64,000 nt of DNA, taken from Hydrogenobaculum sp. Y04AAS1 (GTDB lineage: Bacteria > Aquificota > Aquificia > Aquificales > Aquificaceae). Location: the NCBI RefSeq assembly GCF_000020785.1, contig NC_011126.1, positions 930,001 through 994,000 of the forward strand. Direction: 5' to 3'. Below the pieces are notes generated by a model. The model was given only the letters and a program-made list of their open reading frames with translations, was not told the DNA's origin and did not search any database. The position numbers were made by a program, and so were the translations under genes. This document shows positions 34,765-43,151 of this stretch, one piece after another. Position 1 is the first letter of the stretch. Every line of letters begins with the position of its first letter.

Positions 34765-35354
34765 GATTTGCTCTCCTTAGAGCGTTCTTTTGCATAACTT
34801 AGTATTATGTCTATTATACGCTTTGCTTCTTCCGAGCTTTCTTGGGGTATTATCTTTGCTGTGGCGATGGTAAGCCTTAACGCCTTTAGCCTTTCTATCA
34901 ACTCTTCATCAAGATAATCTACAAAGGTTTTCCTAAGACTCCATACTATCCATGTTGCTATCGCAAGCCCTATCAAAAACATACCAACGGCTATAGGCGT
35001 CCTAAAAAGCTCTGTCATAATATCGCCAAAACTAGTTATCTTGATACCTACTATTACTGTATCGTTTCCTATCTTCTGGGTGGCCCCATGAAATAGGTTT
35101 TGGTCTATGGGATGGTTTATAAGGTTTGTAGATTTTATAACACCGTTTGGAGTCCTCACAACCACCACCATATCTTCACCATAGGGTAACACTATTTGAT
35201 TTGAATTTGATTTTATGCTGTATAAAGCCATTGCCATATCTTTTGATATATGCTCTTCTTTTGTATAATAATAATAATCTGAAGCTATGTAAAAACTTCC
35301 CACTATAAAAAATATTGCGCAAAACATGGCAAAAAGCGATGTAAAGATGTTCAT
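34761..35354 (-). CDS. Two-helix membrane protein with periplasmic domain, unknown function
   Basis: The 197-residue protein has an N-terminal membrane helix (about 4-24), a periplasmic part of about 90 residues, a second membrane helix (about 119-141) and a cytoplasmic helical tail rich in Lys and Glu. The topology is that of a sensor or chemoreceptor-like input module without a HAMP or output domain. Its stop overlaps the ATG of the tandem receiver-like gene, and it follows tldE by 1 bp. No family recognised. A shared signalling or localisation role with its partner is inferred. Confidence 0.6.
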   Translation of the reverse strand: MNIFTSLFAMFCAIFFIVGSFYIASDYYYYTKEEHISKDMAMALYSIKSNSNQIVLPYGEDMVVVVRTPNGVIKSTNLINHPIDQNLFHGATQKIGNDTVIVGIKITSFGDIMTELFRTPIAVGMFLIGLAIATWIVWSLRKTFVDYLDEELIERLKALRLTIATAKIIPQESSEEAKRIIDIILSYAKERSKESKS

Positions 35355-35355
35355 A

Positions 35356-36684
35356 TCATACTCCCCCTATTGTGATATTTTCTACCAACACTGAAGGAGA
35401 TCCCACATGTCCAAAAAACCTAAAGTCATTTCCTACCAATTTTATTTTCTTTAAAAGCTCCAAAAAGTTTGAGGCTACAGTTACCGCTCTTATAGCATAC
35501 ATAGGTTTTGCATTTTGATAAACAATACCAGAAGCACCCAAAGAAAAGTTTCCAGAAATAGGGTCTGCCATATGAAGACCCATAAGCTCCGTAATATATA
35601 CACACTCTTCATAAGCACCAAGAAGTGTTTCTAAAGAATTGTTTTTAGGTACCAAATAAAAGTTGTGAATTCCAGTTTGTGGTACAGATCTATAACCTGC
35701 TCTTACGCTGTTGGCGGTAGACTCTTTATTGGATTTTTTAGCTGTGTATATGTTGTGCAAAAACATTTTAAAAACACCGTTTTCTACCACTATATTTTTT
35801 TGGGTTGGATTTCCATCGGCATCAAAGCGAGAACTTCCCAAAGCTCTATTTATAGTGCCATCATCTATTATAGTTACCTCTTCACTGGCTATCTGCTCTT
35901 GTAGTTTATCTTTTAGCATAGTTTTATTTTTTATAAGAGAGTCTCCTAAAAATACACTGGAAAATGCCCTTAGCAAAGATACCATGCTATCCGGTGAGAA
36001 AACCACCGGTAATGACTTTGTTTCAAAGCTTTTAGGATTAAGAAGATTTACCGTATTTATAGCTATTTCCTTCGAAAGTAAGTCAAAATCCAAATCCTCA
36101 TAAAATCTACTAGCTATATAAGAGCATCCGGAGGATGTATCTTCACCATCTTTTGCTATAGCACACCCCATTACAAAGAAACCGCTCAACGTTTCTTCTA
36201 TTTTTACTCCGTAGGAGTTTTCCATAAAATAAGAATATGTGGACTCTGCGTAAGATAAGTCCCTAACCAAAGCTATACGAGGATCGTAAGCCTTTATTTT
36301 ATCTTCTGTCTCTAAGAGTTTATTTATCTTTAGTTGTCTATCCTTAGAAAGACCTTCTTTATCAAAGAGCTCTATTTGATTTTTATTTTCTTTTTGTTCT
36401 TTTAAAAGCTCAAAAACATCCTCTTTCTCTTGAGATAGATCTATGTCCATTGCTATTTTCGTACAATCTTCTATGTCTTTTTTTGTAAGCTTCGTAGTAT
36501 AAGAAAATCCCACTTTTCCATCTTTTATAACCCTTATACCCAAACCTTGTTCTTTTGAGGCTTCAACTCTATCTATAGCTTTATCCTCAATGTCAATCTT
36601 TACTTTGTTAGATTGACTTACATATATCTCAAACTCAAACCCTTCTTTTATGACATTCTTTACAATAGCCTTTATATCTTCCAT
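35356..36684 (-). CDS. pmbA: TldD/PmbA family metalloprotease subunit (TldE-like)
   Basis: The 442-residue protein is of the TldE/PmbA branch. It lacks the HExxxH zinc motif of TldD. It has the family pieces GLGIRVIKDGKVGFSYT near residue 46, AGYRSVPQTGIHNFYL near 330, and the C-terminal VGNDFRFFGHVGSPSVLVENITIGG. TldD and TldE together form a protease that clips unfolded peptides. No tldD gene is in the window. A TATAAT ends 6 nt before the ATG and there is no Shine-Dalgarno sequence. Confidence 0.88.
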   Translation of the reverse strand: MEDIKAIVKNVIKEGFEFEIYVSQSNKVKIDIEDKAIDRVEASKEQGLGIRVIKDGKVGFSYTTKLTKKDIEDCTKIAMDIDLSQEKEDVFELLKEQKENKNQIELFDKEGLSKDRQLKINKLLETEDKIKAYDPRIALVRDLSYAESTYSYFMENSYGVKIEETLSGFFVMGCAIAKDGEDTSSGCSYIASRFYEDLDFDLLSKEIAINTVNLLNPKSFETKSLPVVFSPDSMVSLLRAFSSVFLGDSLIKNKTMLKDKLQEQIASEEVTIIDDGTINRALGSSRFDADGNPTQKNIVVENGVFKMFLHNIYTAKKSNKESTANSVRAGYRSVPQTGIHNFYLVPKNNSLETLLGAYEECVYITELMGLHMADPISGNFSLGASGIVYQNAKPMYAIRAVTVASNFLELLKKIKLVGNDFRFFGHVGSPSVLVENITIGGV

Positions 36685-36690
36685 AGTTTT

Positions 36691-36696
36691 ATTATA
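36691..36696 (-). promoter_or_regulatory. -10 element (TATAAT) before pmbA
   Basis: Minus-strand TATAAT (36696-36691), 6 nt, then the ATG at 36684. No Shine-Dalgarno sequence is present. This probably also drives the downstream two-gene pair, topB and accA, which follow with overlaps. Confidence 0.55.
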
Positions 36697-36816
36697 AACT
36701 AATTTTCATCAAAAAATAAGCAAGAGTTATAGACATGATTATGTGGTCAATATTTTCATCAAATATTCATCATTTTGGTTTTATATTTATAACATCAACC
36801 TTAAGGAGGTATTGAT

Positions 36817-37092
36817 ATGAGAAAAATAGCAAAGGCAGTATTAGGAGTTGCACTTTTATCTGGAGTTGTGTTGGCACAACCAACAAAGCCTGCCACGACA
36901 CATGAAACCAAATCTCAGGAGAAATTTGAACATGTGAAGGCTCGTATTCTTCATATGATTGACAAGAGAATGGACTTTTTAGCAAAACACAAAGCTTGCG
37001 TGGAAAAAGCTCAAAACTGGAAAGAGCTAAGAGCTTGCAGACCACATAGAAAAATGTGGCATAAACCCATGAAAAAGATGGAGCAAAAGTAA
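36817..37092 (+). CDS. Small basic periplasmic protein, unknown function
   Basis: The 91-residue precursor has a clear signal peptide (RKIAKAVLGVALLSGVVLA, cut before QP). The mature part of about 70 residues is rich in Lys, His and Met with two Cys (CVEKA, CRPHRK), predicted helical. Composition suggests metal binding or interaction with acidic polymers, but no family is recognised. AAGGAGG precedes the ATG. It is followed by the tandem repeat at 37100. Confidence 0.65.
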   Translation: MRKIAKAVLGVALLSGVVLAQPTKPATTHETKSQEKFEHVKARILHMIDKRMDFLAKHKACVEKAQNWKELRACRPHRKMWHKPMKKMEQK

Positions 37093-37099
37093 ATTATCA

Positions 37100-37172
37100 C
37101 AAGTATGCCACGCTAAACAAGTATGCCACGATTAACAAGTCTGCCGCGGTTAAACAAGTATGCCGCGGTTTA
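37100..37172 (+). repeat. Four tandem 18-19 bp repeats (CAAGTATGCC type)
   Basis: Units lie at 37100-37117, 37118-37135, 37136-37154 and 37155-37172. All share CAAGT-TGCC-CG followed by an AT tract. Units 1-2 have CCACG and units 3-4 have CCGCGG. The array begins 8 bp after the stop codon of the small periplasmic gene and lies in the 146-bp gap before the glycine-zipper gene. In one frame it reads as three related hexapeptides (KYATLN, KYATIN, KSAAVK) and then a stop, but without a start codon. Confidence 0.85.
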
Positions 37173-37238
37173 CCCGCATCATAAACATCATAAAAAAAAG
37201 ACTTAAACATATTAAATTTCATATAAAGGAGGTAAAAG

Positions 37239-37667
37239 ATGAATGTTGTAAATGTTAGATTTGCAAAAATAATTAGTATAGTTGGTCTATCGGCTGTGCT
37301 TTTTTCCTGTGCACAAACTGGCCAATATAGTTTATCTCCAGCTGGCCAGCAAGGAGCAGCTGTTGGCGGTATCCTAGGTGCCACTGCTGGTACGATGTTA
37401 GACAATAGTAACAGATGGCGCGGTGGAGTTATAGGTGGTGTTATGGGTGCTCTACTTGGTGGAACCTTAGGTCAGATAGCAAACGAAGCTGCTCAGCAAG
37501 CAGCTACACAAAATCAGCCAGTCCAATATTCAAATGGCAATCAAACAATCCAAGCTATTCCACAAGGACAAGCTCAAAATGGCTGTCAAACTGTAACCAC
37601 AAAATACTATCAAAACGGACAACTTGTAAAAACAGAGACAAGAGAAGTGTGCCCAAGTCAACAGTAA
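37239..37667 (+). CDS. Glycine-zipper 2TM-domain lipoprotein
   Basis: The 142-residue precursor has a lipobox LFSC with Cys24. Residues about 37-85 are a glycine zipper: QQGAAVGGILGATAG, then a short turn (DNSNRW) and GGVIGGVMGALLGGTLG, as in SlyB and 17-kDa outer-membrane antigens. A Gln/Asn-rich spacer follows, and the end has CQTVTTKYYQNGQLVKTETREVC, a beta hairpin that two cysteines could close. It is probably an outer-membrane lipoprotein with a structural role. A strong AGGAGG precedes the ATG. Confidence 0.85.
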   Translation: MNVVNVRFAKIISIVGLSAVLFSCAQTGQYSLSPAGQQGAAVGGILGATAGTMLDNSNRWRGGVIGGVMGALLGGTLGQIANEAAQQAATQNQPVQYSNGNQTIQAIPQGQAQNGCQTVTTKYYQNGQLVKTETREVCPSQQ

Positions 37668-37680
37668 AATTTAACTTTAA

Positions 37681-37697
37681 AGCGGGTTTTACCCGCT
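37681..37697. terminator. Hairpin between convergent genes, likely terminator
   Basis: AGCGGGT (37681-37687), TTT, ACCCGCT (37691-37697) forms a perfect 7-bp stem. On the minus strand it is followed by TTTAAAGTTAAATTTT, so it fits termination of the transglycosylase run best, and it may serve both directions. Confidence 0.65.
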
Positions 37698-37713
37698 ATG
37701 CCTTTAACAACTT

Positions 37714-38427
37714 TTATGTAACGTTTTGGTATTTCTTAATTTTTGACAACACAGATTTGACATAGCCCCAGTTATCTGAGTTTATACCATTGTAAGCTTT
37801 TATAGCGGTAGGCCAATTTCCATACTTTTGAAAATCTCTAGCCAGTATGGCTGTGCCAGCTTCTATATTGGTGTCTATATCAAACAGTTGGTTTTTATCT
37901 TTTATATTTAGCTCTTTCATTATATCTATATTGTGATCGTAGTTTACCTGCATTAGTCCCCTATCTGTGGTACCATCTTTGTTGTGATTTACAGAATAAG
38001 GATTAAAAGAAGATTCTTGATCTATAATAGCATATATAAGTTCTTTGGGAATATGGTATTTGAAAGAAGCTTTATCTGCGGCTTGTCCTATTTGATTTTT
38101 TAGGTCTTTTGGCAAGCTATCAAAACTATATTCTATAGCTTCTTTTGTGTTATCTGTGATAAGATTTGTTAAGTTGTTATGGTTTTCATTGTCTGTAGGA
38201 GGATCTTGGGTAGTGTCAACAATATCAAAAAACTTAAACATTTCCACCAAAGAGGAATTGTCTGACATAAAACCGTCTTTTGTAAAGGGAATAAACTTTG
38301 ATTCGGTTTTTTTAGAGTTTTCAGATTTTAACGTATCTTCAAAAGAAGGCACATCTTCTTTTATCTTTTTAACAATTTTCTCTTCATTACCACCTTTTAT
38401 AAAATTTGTTAAATCCTCAATCCTCAT
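37714..38427 (-). CDS. Lytic transglycosylase (SLT-domain) protein
   Basis: The C-terminal half of this 237-residue protein (from about residue 110) is an SLT domain: ELIYAIIDQESSFNP with the catalytic Glu, RGLMQVN, TNIEAGTAILA and AIKAYNG. These enzymes cleave peptidoglycan to 1,6-anhydro ends. The N-terminal half is charged and low in structure, and no signal peptide is visible. So export by another route, for example with a flagellar or secretion apparatus, or a cytoplasmic location before export, must be assumed. It follows the TPR gene by 4 bp. Confidence 0.85.
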   Translation of the reverse strand: MRIEDLTNFIKGGNEEKIVKKIKEDVPSFEDTLKSENSKKTESKFIPFTKDGFMSDNSSLVEMFKFFDIVDTTQDPPTDNENHNNLTNLITDNTKEAIEYSFDSLPKDLKNQIGQAADKASFKYHIPKELIYAIIDQESSFNPYSVNHNKDGTTDRGLMQVNYDHNIDIMKELNIKDKNQLFDIDTNIEAGTAILARDFQKYGNWPTAIKAYNGINSDNWGYVKSVLSKIKKYQNVT

Positions 38428-38431
38428 AATA

Positions 38432-40078
38432 TTATTTTATCTCTTTTAAAAATTCTAAAATCTTTTTCTTTTGATCAGGCTCTTCTTCTCCTCTTTTATT
38501 TACTATGTATAGGGCTTTTAGTAACAAACTTTTGGCTTCTTTTGGTTGTCCCAGCATAAGTTTTATCATGCCAAGATGTTGTATAATTACGGAATCTTTT
38601 GAATTTAGCTTGTAAGCCTCTTCTTCGTATTTTAAAGCCTTTTTATAATCATGCAAAAGAAAGTATCCATAAGCTAAGCTATCAAGGTAAGAGGGGTTTT
38701 TAGGAGAAAGTTTCACTGCTTTTTCTATATACTTCATTCCCTCTTTTATATCTTTATTGTAAATAAGCATAGTATAACCTAAGTAATTTAGCATATCTGC
38801 ATCATTTGGCTTTAACTCTACTACTTTTTTTAAATCCTTTATTTCATTGTCTATCTGATGAAGCTTATCTTCAATCATAGCTCTTATAAAATAGCTTCTA
38901 TAATCATGATGATTTAGCTTTATAGATTGATCCGCATATACTTTTGCCATTATGTAATGACGATGACTAGCCGCTATTATAGCTTTAAATATGTAAAGCT
39001 TTGAGCTCAAGGGGTTGAGTTTTAAGCCTTTTTCTATATAAGGCATAGCCTCGTTATATTTACCTTCGTCTATCAAAATACTTGCTATTCTTTCGTATAG
39101 CTTTGGGTTTTTCTTATCTATTTGAAGAAGCTTTTTATATACTTCAAGAGCTTTTACCGGTTTGTGAGCAGCTTCCAACGTCAGTCCGTAAAGGTAAGCA
39201 ATGGGTTTGTTGTTTGGATGCTTCTTATACAAAGGGGCTAAAACTGATAAAGCCTTATCGTATCTCATGCTTTGGAGCAAAGATAATGCATACTGATACT
39301 GATAGTTTAGATTGTTTTTGTTTAGTTCTGCAAGTTTTTTATATATATCCGAAGCCTTGTAGCTAAGGCCTAATTTAAAAAACAGGTTACCCAACCGCTC
39401 CAAGGCGCTTATATTAGAAGAATCTTTTTTTAGTATATCTTCATAAAGTTTTTCCTCATCTTGATATTTACTTTCTTGATCGTATATACTTGCCAAAGTA
39501 TCTACGGCCTCATCAAAGTTTGGTTTTAACTCTATAGCCTTTTTAAGATCTTCTATTGCCTTTTCTTTGTTTTGCTGTGCAAGTTCTATACGTGCTCTAA
39601 TATAGTAAAAAATCTCTTTTCCGTTTTCGTTTTTAAAAGCCAAAAACCTGTTTATAATATCTTCGGCTTTTTTAATTTCTCCATCATGTATATACGTGGT
39701 TATAAGATTTAGAGCAAAGAAATTGTCCTGAGGAAATTTACTTAGCGCTTCTTCCAATGTCTTTTTTGCATTTTCATAGTCTTTATCCATAGTATAAAGA
39801 GTGTATAGATCTATATAAGGTTCTTTTAGATTTGGATATCTATCTTTGTAAAGCTTTGCAACGTAAATAGCACCTTCTAAATAATGGGCTCTTACATACA
39901 TACTTATAACATCTTCAAACACACTTGGGGTTGGAAGTTCCTTAAGGGCTTTTGAGCAATAAGGATAAGCTTTTTGAGGGTTATCTATATAATAATGACA
40001 CATTGCATAGTCAAAATACGGGTTTGCCAAACCTAAAGAGCTTGCAAACAAAAGTGATAACAAAATTTTTCTAAACAT
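38432..40078 (-). CDS. Tetratricopeptide-repeat protein
   Basis: The 548-residue precursor has a signal peptide (FRKILLSLLFASSLGLA). From there to the end it is built of TPR units, about a dozen, for example the units with YYIRARIELAQQ, AIEDLKKAIELKP, YLYGLTLEAAHKP and YLDSLAYGYFLLHDY. Such periplasmic or outer-membrane TPR proteins act as scaffolds for protein complexes, and the partner here is unknown. It starts 1 bp after the universal stress gene and is in the long minus-strand run from aroK. Confidence 0.9.
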   Translation of the reverse strand: MFRKILLSLLFASSLGLANPYFDYAMCHYYIDNPQKAYPYCSKALKELPTPSVFEDVISMYVRAHYLEGAIYVAKLYKDRYPNLKEPYIDLYTLYTMDKDYENAKKTLEEALSKFPQDNFFALNLITTYIHDGEIKKAEDIINRFLAFKNENGKEIFYYIRARIELAQQNKEKAIEDLKKAIELKPNFDEAVDTLASIYDQESKYQDEEKLYEDILKKDSSNISALERLGNLFFKLGLSYKASDIYKKLAELNKNNLNYQYQYALSLLQSMRYDKALSVLAPLYKKHPNNKPIAYLYGLTLEAAHKPVKALEVYKKLLQIDKKNPKLYERIASILIDEGKYNEAMPYIEKGLKLNPLSSKLYIFKAIIAASHRHYIMAKVYADQSIKLNHHDYRSYFIRAMIEDKLHQIDNEIKDLKKVVELKPNDADMLNYLGYTMLIYNKDIKEGMKYIEKAVKLSPKNPSYLDSLAYGYFLLHDYKKALKYEEEAYKLNSKDSVIIQHLGMIKLMLGQPKEAKSLLLKALYIVNKRGEEEPDQKKKILEFLKEIK

Positions 40079-40079
40079 A

Positions 40080-40961
40080 TTAACCCTCAGCTTTAAATAT
40101 GTACAAAGGATGCGTACTGTTTCTTAATATTCTTACAGTTTCTACACCGCCAAATATCCTTTCTAAAAGCTTAGGCCTTTTTGAAGCTACAAATATAATA
40201 TCTGGGTTTATGTTGTTGGCAAATCTTTCCAACGTTTTAGCTATATCGTTATCGTTTATTATCTCATATGAAAAGCTGTAAAATTCAGAAAATTTATTTT
40301 TTATATCGTTTAGTTTTTTTAGTTTTACATCGTTTATACTTTGCTCTAATGTTTGAGATACCTCTGGAGAAATTTGAATATTTATACCTTTATCCACGTG
40401 TAGTAGTATAATCTTTGGTTTTATGCTTTTAAAAGTATCAAATATAAAATCTAGCATCTTATCGCATATGCTGGTAAAATCGTAAGCCACAAGAATATGG
40501 TCTAGTTTTTCTATTTCCTTAGCTTTTATCACTACCAAGCTAACTTTAGAGTTCTTAACAACATCTTCAGTAGTGCTTCCCACCAATATCTTTTCTATAA
40601 GGTTCTTACTATGCCCACCTAAAAATATACCGTCCATATTGTTGTTTTCGGCTTCTTGAGATACTATTTCAGCAAACGGCGTATCTATTAGTACTTTGTA
40701 AGTGGTTTTCACCGGATCTAAATACTCTGCTAAGGCGCTTAGTTTTTCCAAAGCTAAATTTTTTGCGTTTTCTTCGGCTTTTTTGATAATATCCATGTCT
40801 ACTATATCTATAGAAAGACCTTCTGGGTATGGAAGGTATGTAAAAGGAGCTATTATATGAAGAAGCTCTAACTCTACATTTAGTTTTGTAGCAAAGACTT
40901 TTGCACTTCTTACCACCAAGTTTGTGATATCTGAAAAATCAACGCTTACAAGATACTTCAT
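40080..40961 (-). CDS. Universal stress protein with two Usp domains
   Basis: From the ATG at 40961 (GGGGG-rich Shine-Dalgarno sequence upstream) the protein has 293 residues in two Usp domains. The first (residues 1-140) has YLVSVDFSD and GGHSKNLIEKILVGSTTEDVVKNSKVSLVVIK with an ATP-type GxG-S/T loop. The second (about 150-293) has ILVAYDFTS and a more degenerate SKRPKLLERIFGGVETVRILRNS. The first domain may bind ATP. A longer frame upstream overlaps the IMPase gene and is unlikely to be used. Confidence 0.88.
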   Translation of the reverse strand: MKYLVSVDFSDITNLVVRSAKVFATKLNVELELLHIIAPFTYLPYPEGLSIDIVDMDIIKKAEENAKNLALEKLSALAEYLDPVKTTYKVLIDTPFAEIVSQEAENNNMDGIFLGGHSKNLIEKILVGSTTEDVVKNSKVSLVVIKAKEIEKLDHILVAYDFTSICDKMLDFIFDTFKSIKPKIILLHVDKGINIQISPEVSQTLEQSINDVKLKKLNDIKNKFSEFYSFSYEIINDNDIAKTLERFANNINPDIIFVASKRPKLLERIFGGVETVRILRNSTHPLYIFKAEG

Positions 40962-41748
40962 AACTAACCCCCACGTTTTTTTGCACAACACTTAGCATCC
41001 AATCGTGTATTAAACCGTTAGAAGCCACTATATCGGTAGGGCTTTTGAGGCCGTTGGTTAAAGAGTAAGTCCCACCTGCTTCTAAAAGTACTATCAAAGC
41101 CCCCGATATATCCCATGGATGAAGTTCAAATTCCATAAGCCCATCAAATATACCCTCTGCCAAAAAGCATATATCAACCGCCGCAGCACCGGGGCGCCTC
41201 ATAGACGCCACTTCTATAAAAAGCTCTTTTGAAGCTTGAAGATAACTATTTAAATCTCTTTTTGAGCGAGAGGGAAATCCATAACACACGTTGCAATGCT
41301 TTAGTATATGCCTATTGCTAACTTTTATAGGTTTTCCGTTCTTAAAAGCTCCCAAACCTTTGGCTGCAAAGTAAAGTTTATCAAAATAAGGCAAATAAAC
41401 AGCTCCAGCTATAGGCTCATCTTCATAAGCAAGCCCTACTGAACATGCAAATATTGGAAAACCCATAAGATAATTTTTTGTACCATCAAGAGGATCTATA
41501 TACCACTTGTAAGGACTATTATTTATAGAGGATCCTTCTTCACCAACTATCTGATGGTCTTTAAACACTGAGTTTATATACTCTACTATCTTTGATTCAG
41601 ATGTTTTATCAACAAAACTAACAACATCTTTTTCAGCTTTTTCCTCTATATCTGATACTTTAACACTACCAAAGTACTCTTTTAATACTTCCCCACCTAT
41701 TAGGCTTGCGTTTTTTGCCACATCTAAAAATCTACTTATATCATCCAT
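40939..41748 (-). CDS. Inositol monophosphatase family phosphatase
   Basis: The 269-residue metal-dependent phosphatase has VGEEGSS near residue 72, the metal motif DPLDGTKNY near 88 and the C-terminal WDISGALIVLLEAGG near 216. The SuhB/IMPase group dephosphorylates inositol-1-phosphate, while FBPase and NADP phosphatase activities occur in thermophile members, so the substrate is open. It overlaps the Usp gene by 23 bp and follows the aldolase by 6 bp. Confidence 0.9.
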   Translation of the reverse strand: MDDISRFLDVAKNASLIGGEVLKEYFGSVKVSDIEEKAEKDVVSFVDKTSESKIVEYINSVFKDHQIVGEEGSSINNSPYKWYIDPLDGTKNYLMGFPIFACSVGLAYEDEPIAGAVYLPYFDKLYFAAKGLGAFKNGKPIKVSNRHILKHCNVCYGFPSRSKRDLNSYLQASKELFIEVASMRRPGAAAVDICFLAEGIFDGLMEFELHPWDISGALIVLLEAGGTYSLTNGLKSPTDIVASNGLIHDWMLSVVQKNVGVSYEVSCKR

Positions 41749-41754
41749 ATTGAT

Positions 41755-42312
41755 TCATTTTATCATGTTTTTGGCTTTTAAAAGCATAAAACAAGAATGC
41801 TCCAAAGCCCCAGTATAAGCGTAAGCTTTCATAAGATTCCTTGAAGCGGCGAAAACCCCATGGGTTTTTACTATCACTATATCATATTCTTTTAGAGCCA
41901 AACAAAGGGCTTCTTCCAAAGCTTTTGATGCGGATGGTGGATTCACATCCAAAACCGGTGCTTGTCCAAATATAAGCTTTCCTTCGGAGTCTATCGGTAA
42001 GATCTTATCGTATAAAAACGATGCAAGGACAGTATACTTTGGATGAGTATGGAGTATAGCTTTTTTACCTGTGTTTAGATATATGGCTTTATGGACCGAT
42101 GCTTCAGAAGAGGCTTTTTCTGATATTTTATCTTTTTTTAGATCTATTTTTATTATATCTTTTTCTGTGAGATCTCCAAAAAAAGAACCTCTTTTGGTAA
42201 TATACATATAATTTTTATACGAATAGCTTATATTTCCAGCAAAAGCATTTACCAAGCCCTCTTTAAAACTTAACTTTGCAACTTTTAGTATCTCAGCTTT
42301 TATGAAATCCAT
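41755..42312 (-). CDS. Class II aldolase/adducin family protein
   Basis: The 185-residue protein has the zinc ligands HTHPKY near residue 96 and THGVFA near 154 with ALEHSC further on, and the N-terminal FAGNISY of the L-fuculose-phosphate aldolase fold. Related enzymes include fuculose-1-phosphate aldolase, ribulose-5-phosphate 4-epimerase and MtnB. Which reaction it performs cannot be told from sequence. Its start overlaps the UbiA gene end by 13 bp. Confidence 0.85.
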   Translation of the reverse strand: MDFIKAEILKVAKLSFKEGLVNAFAGNISYSYKNYMYITKRGSFFGDLTEKDIIKIDLKKDKISEKASSEASVHKAIYLNTGKKAILHTHPKYTVLASFLYDKILPIDSEGKLIFGQAPVLDVNPPSASKALEEALCLALKEYDIVIVKTHGVFAASRNLMKAYAYTGALEHSCFMLLKAKNMIK

Positions 42313-43151
42313 AAAGATAGCATTATTAAAAGCATAAAAACGATGCTTATATAACCGTTTACAGTAAAAAAAGCTTTGTTTAGCTTTGATAGGTCGTTTG
42401 GTTTTATAAGCTTGTGTTCATAGACCAAAAACCCAGCTATTCCAACAAGACCAATTAGATAAAGAACTCCAAGCCTACTATCTATAAAATGAAGCCACAA
42501 AAGACACAAAAACGTTATGACATGAAATACCCTTGCCGTATATATAGCCTTATCTTTTCCAAGCCAAACAGCTATTGATTTTACACCATGCTCTAAATCA
42601 AACTCATAATCTTGAAGAGCGTAAAGCATATCAAACCCACTCACCCAAAATCCCATTGCAAGACCAAGCATTATAGCTTCTTCTGATACATGGCTATTTA
42701 GGGCAACATCCACTCCTATTGGTATAAGAAAATAAACCAAACCAAGAAAAATGTGTGGCATGTAGGTAAACCTTTTGGCTTTTGGATATATATAGATAGA
42801 TAAAAGCACTATAGGAGAAAGAAAAAAAGCAAGTTTATTTAACATAAGGCTTACTATTAAAAACAGATAAGAGGTAACGAAAATGATAAGTTTTAGTTCA
42901 AGTTCCGAAACAGTACCTTTAGCATGGGGCCAGTTTTTTGTACGAGGGTTTAGCTTATCAAGATCAATATCTGATAGTCTATTCATAGTCATGGCGTCTG
43001 TTCTTACAAGCACCATAGCTATTATGATAAGTGTAAACTTCCATAGGTCAAAACCATGAGCAAGCAATAAAAATGCACTTATACCAAAAGGAAGAGCAAA
43101 TATAGTATGCTCAAACTTAACAAGCTCTGATATCTCTTTTAAATTGCTCAT
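42300..43151 (-). CDS. UbiA-family prenyltransferase of quinone synthesis (MqnP/UbiA type)
   Basis: The 283-residue integral membrane enzyme has about eight helices. The first prenyl-diphosphate motif is MNRLSDIDLDKLNPRT near residue 56, and the second Asp-rich motif is in DMLYALQDYEFDLEHG near 176. The family attaches polyprenyl chains to aromatic acids. In Aquificales, which use the futalosine route, the MqnP role in menaquinone synthesis is likely. It overlaps aroK by 35 bp. Confidence 0.88.
   Translation of the reverse strand: MSNLKEISELVKFEHTIFALPFGISAFLLLAHGFDLWKFTLIIIAMVLVRTDAMTMNRLSDIDLDKLNPRTKNWPHAKGTVSELELKLIIFVTSYLFLIVSLMLNKLAFFLSPIVLLSIYIYPKAKRFTYMPHIFLGLVYFLIPIGVDVALNSHVSEEAIMLGLAMGFWVSGFDMLYALQDYEFDLEHGVKSIAVWLGKDKAIYTARVFHVITFLCLLWLHFIDSRLGVLYLIGLVGIAGFLVYEHKLIKPNDLSKLNKAFFTVNGYISIVFMLLIMLSLWIS

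Noticed and set aside
37100-37172. CRISPR-like array
   Set aside because: The units are directly tandem with no unique spacers and no cas genes are in the window.
37083-37184. Possible coding frame over the tandem repeats
   Set aside because: No start codon and no ribosome site. It would need a frameshift at the end of the 36817 gene, for which there is no evidence.
43117-43151. 35-bp overlap of aroK and ubiA as a sign of a wrong start
   Set aside because: Both termini look native and overlapping genes are common in this window.
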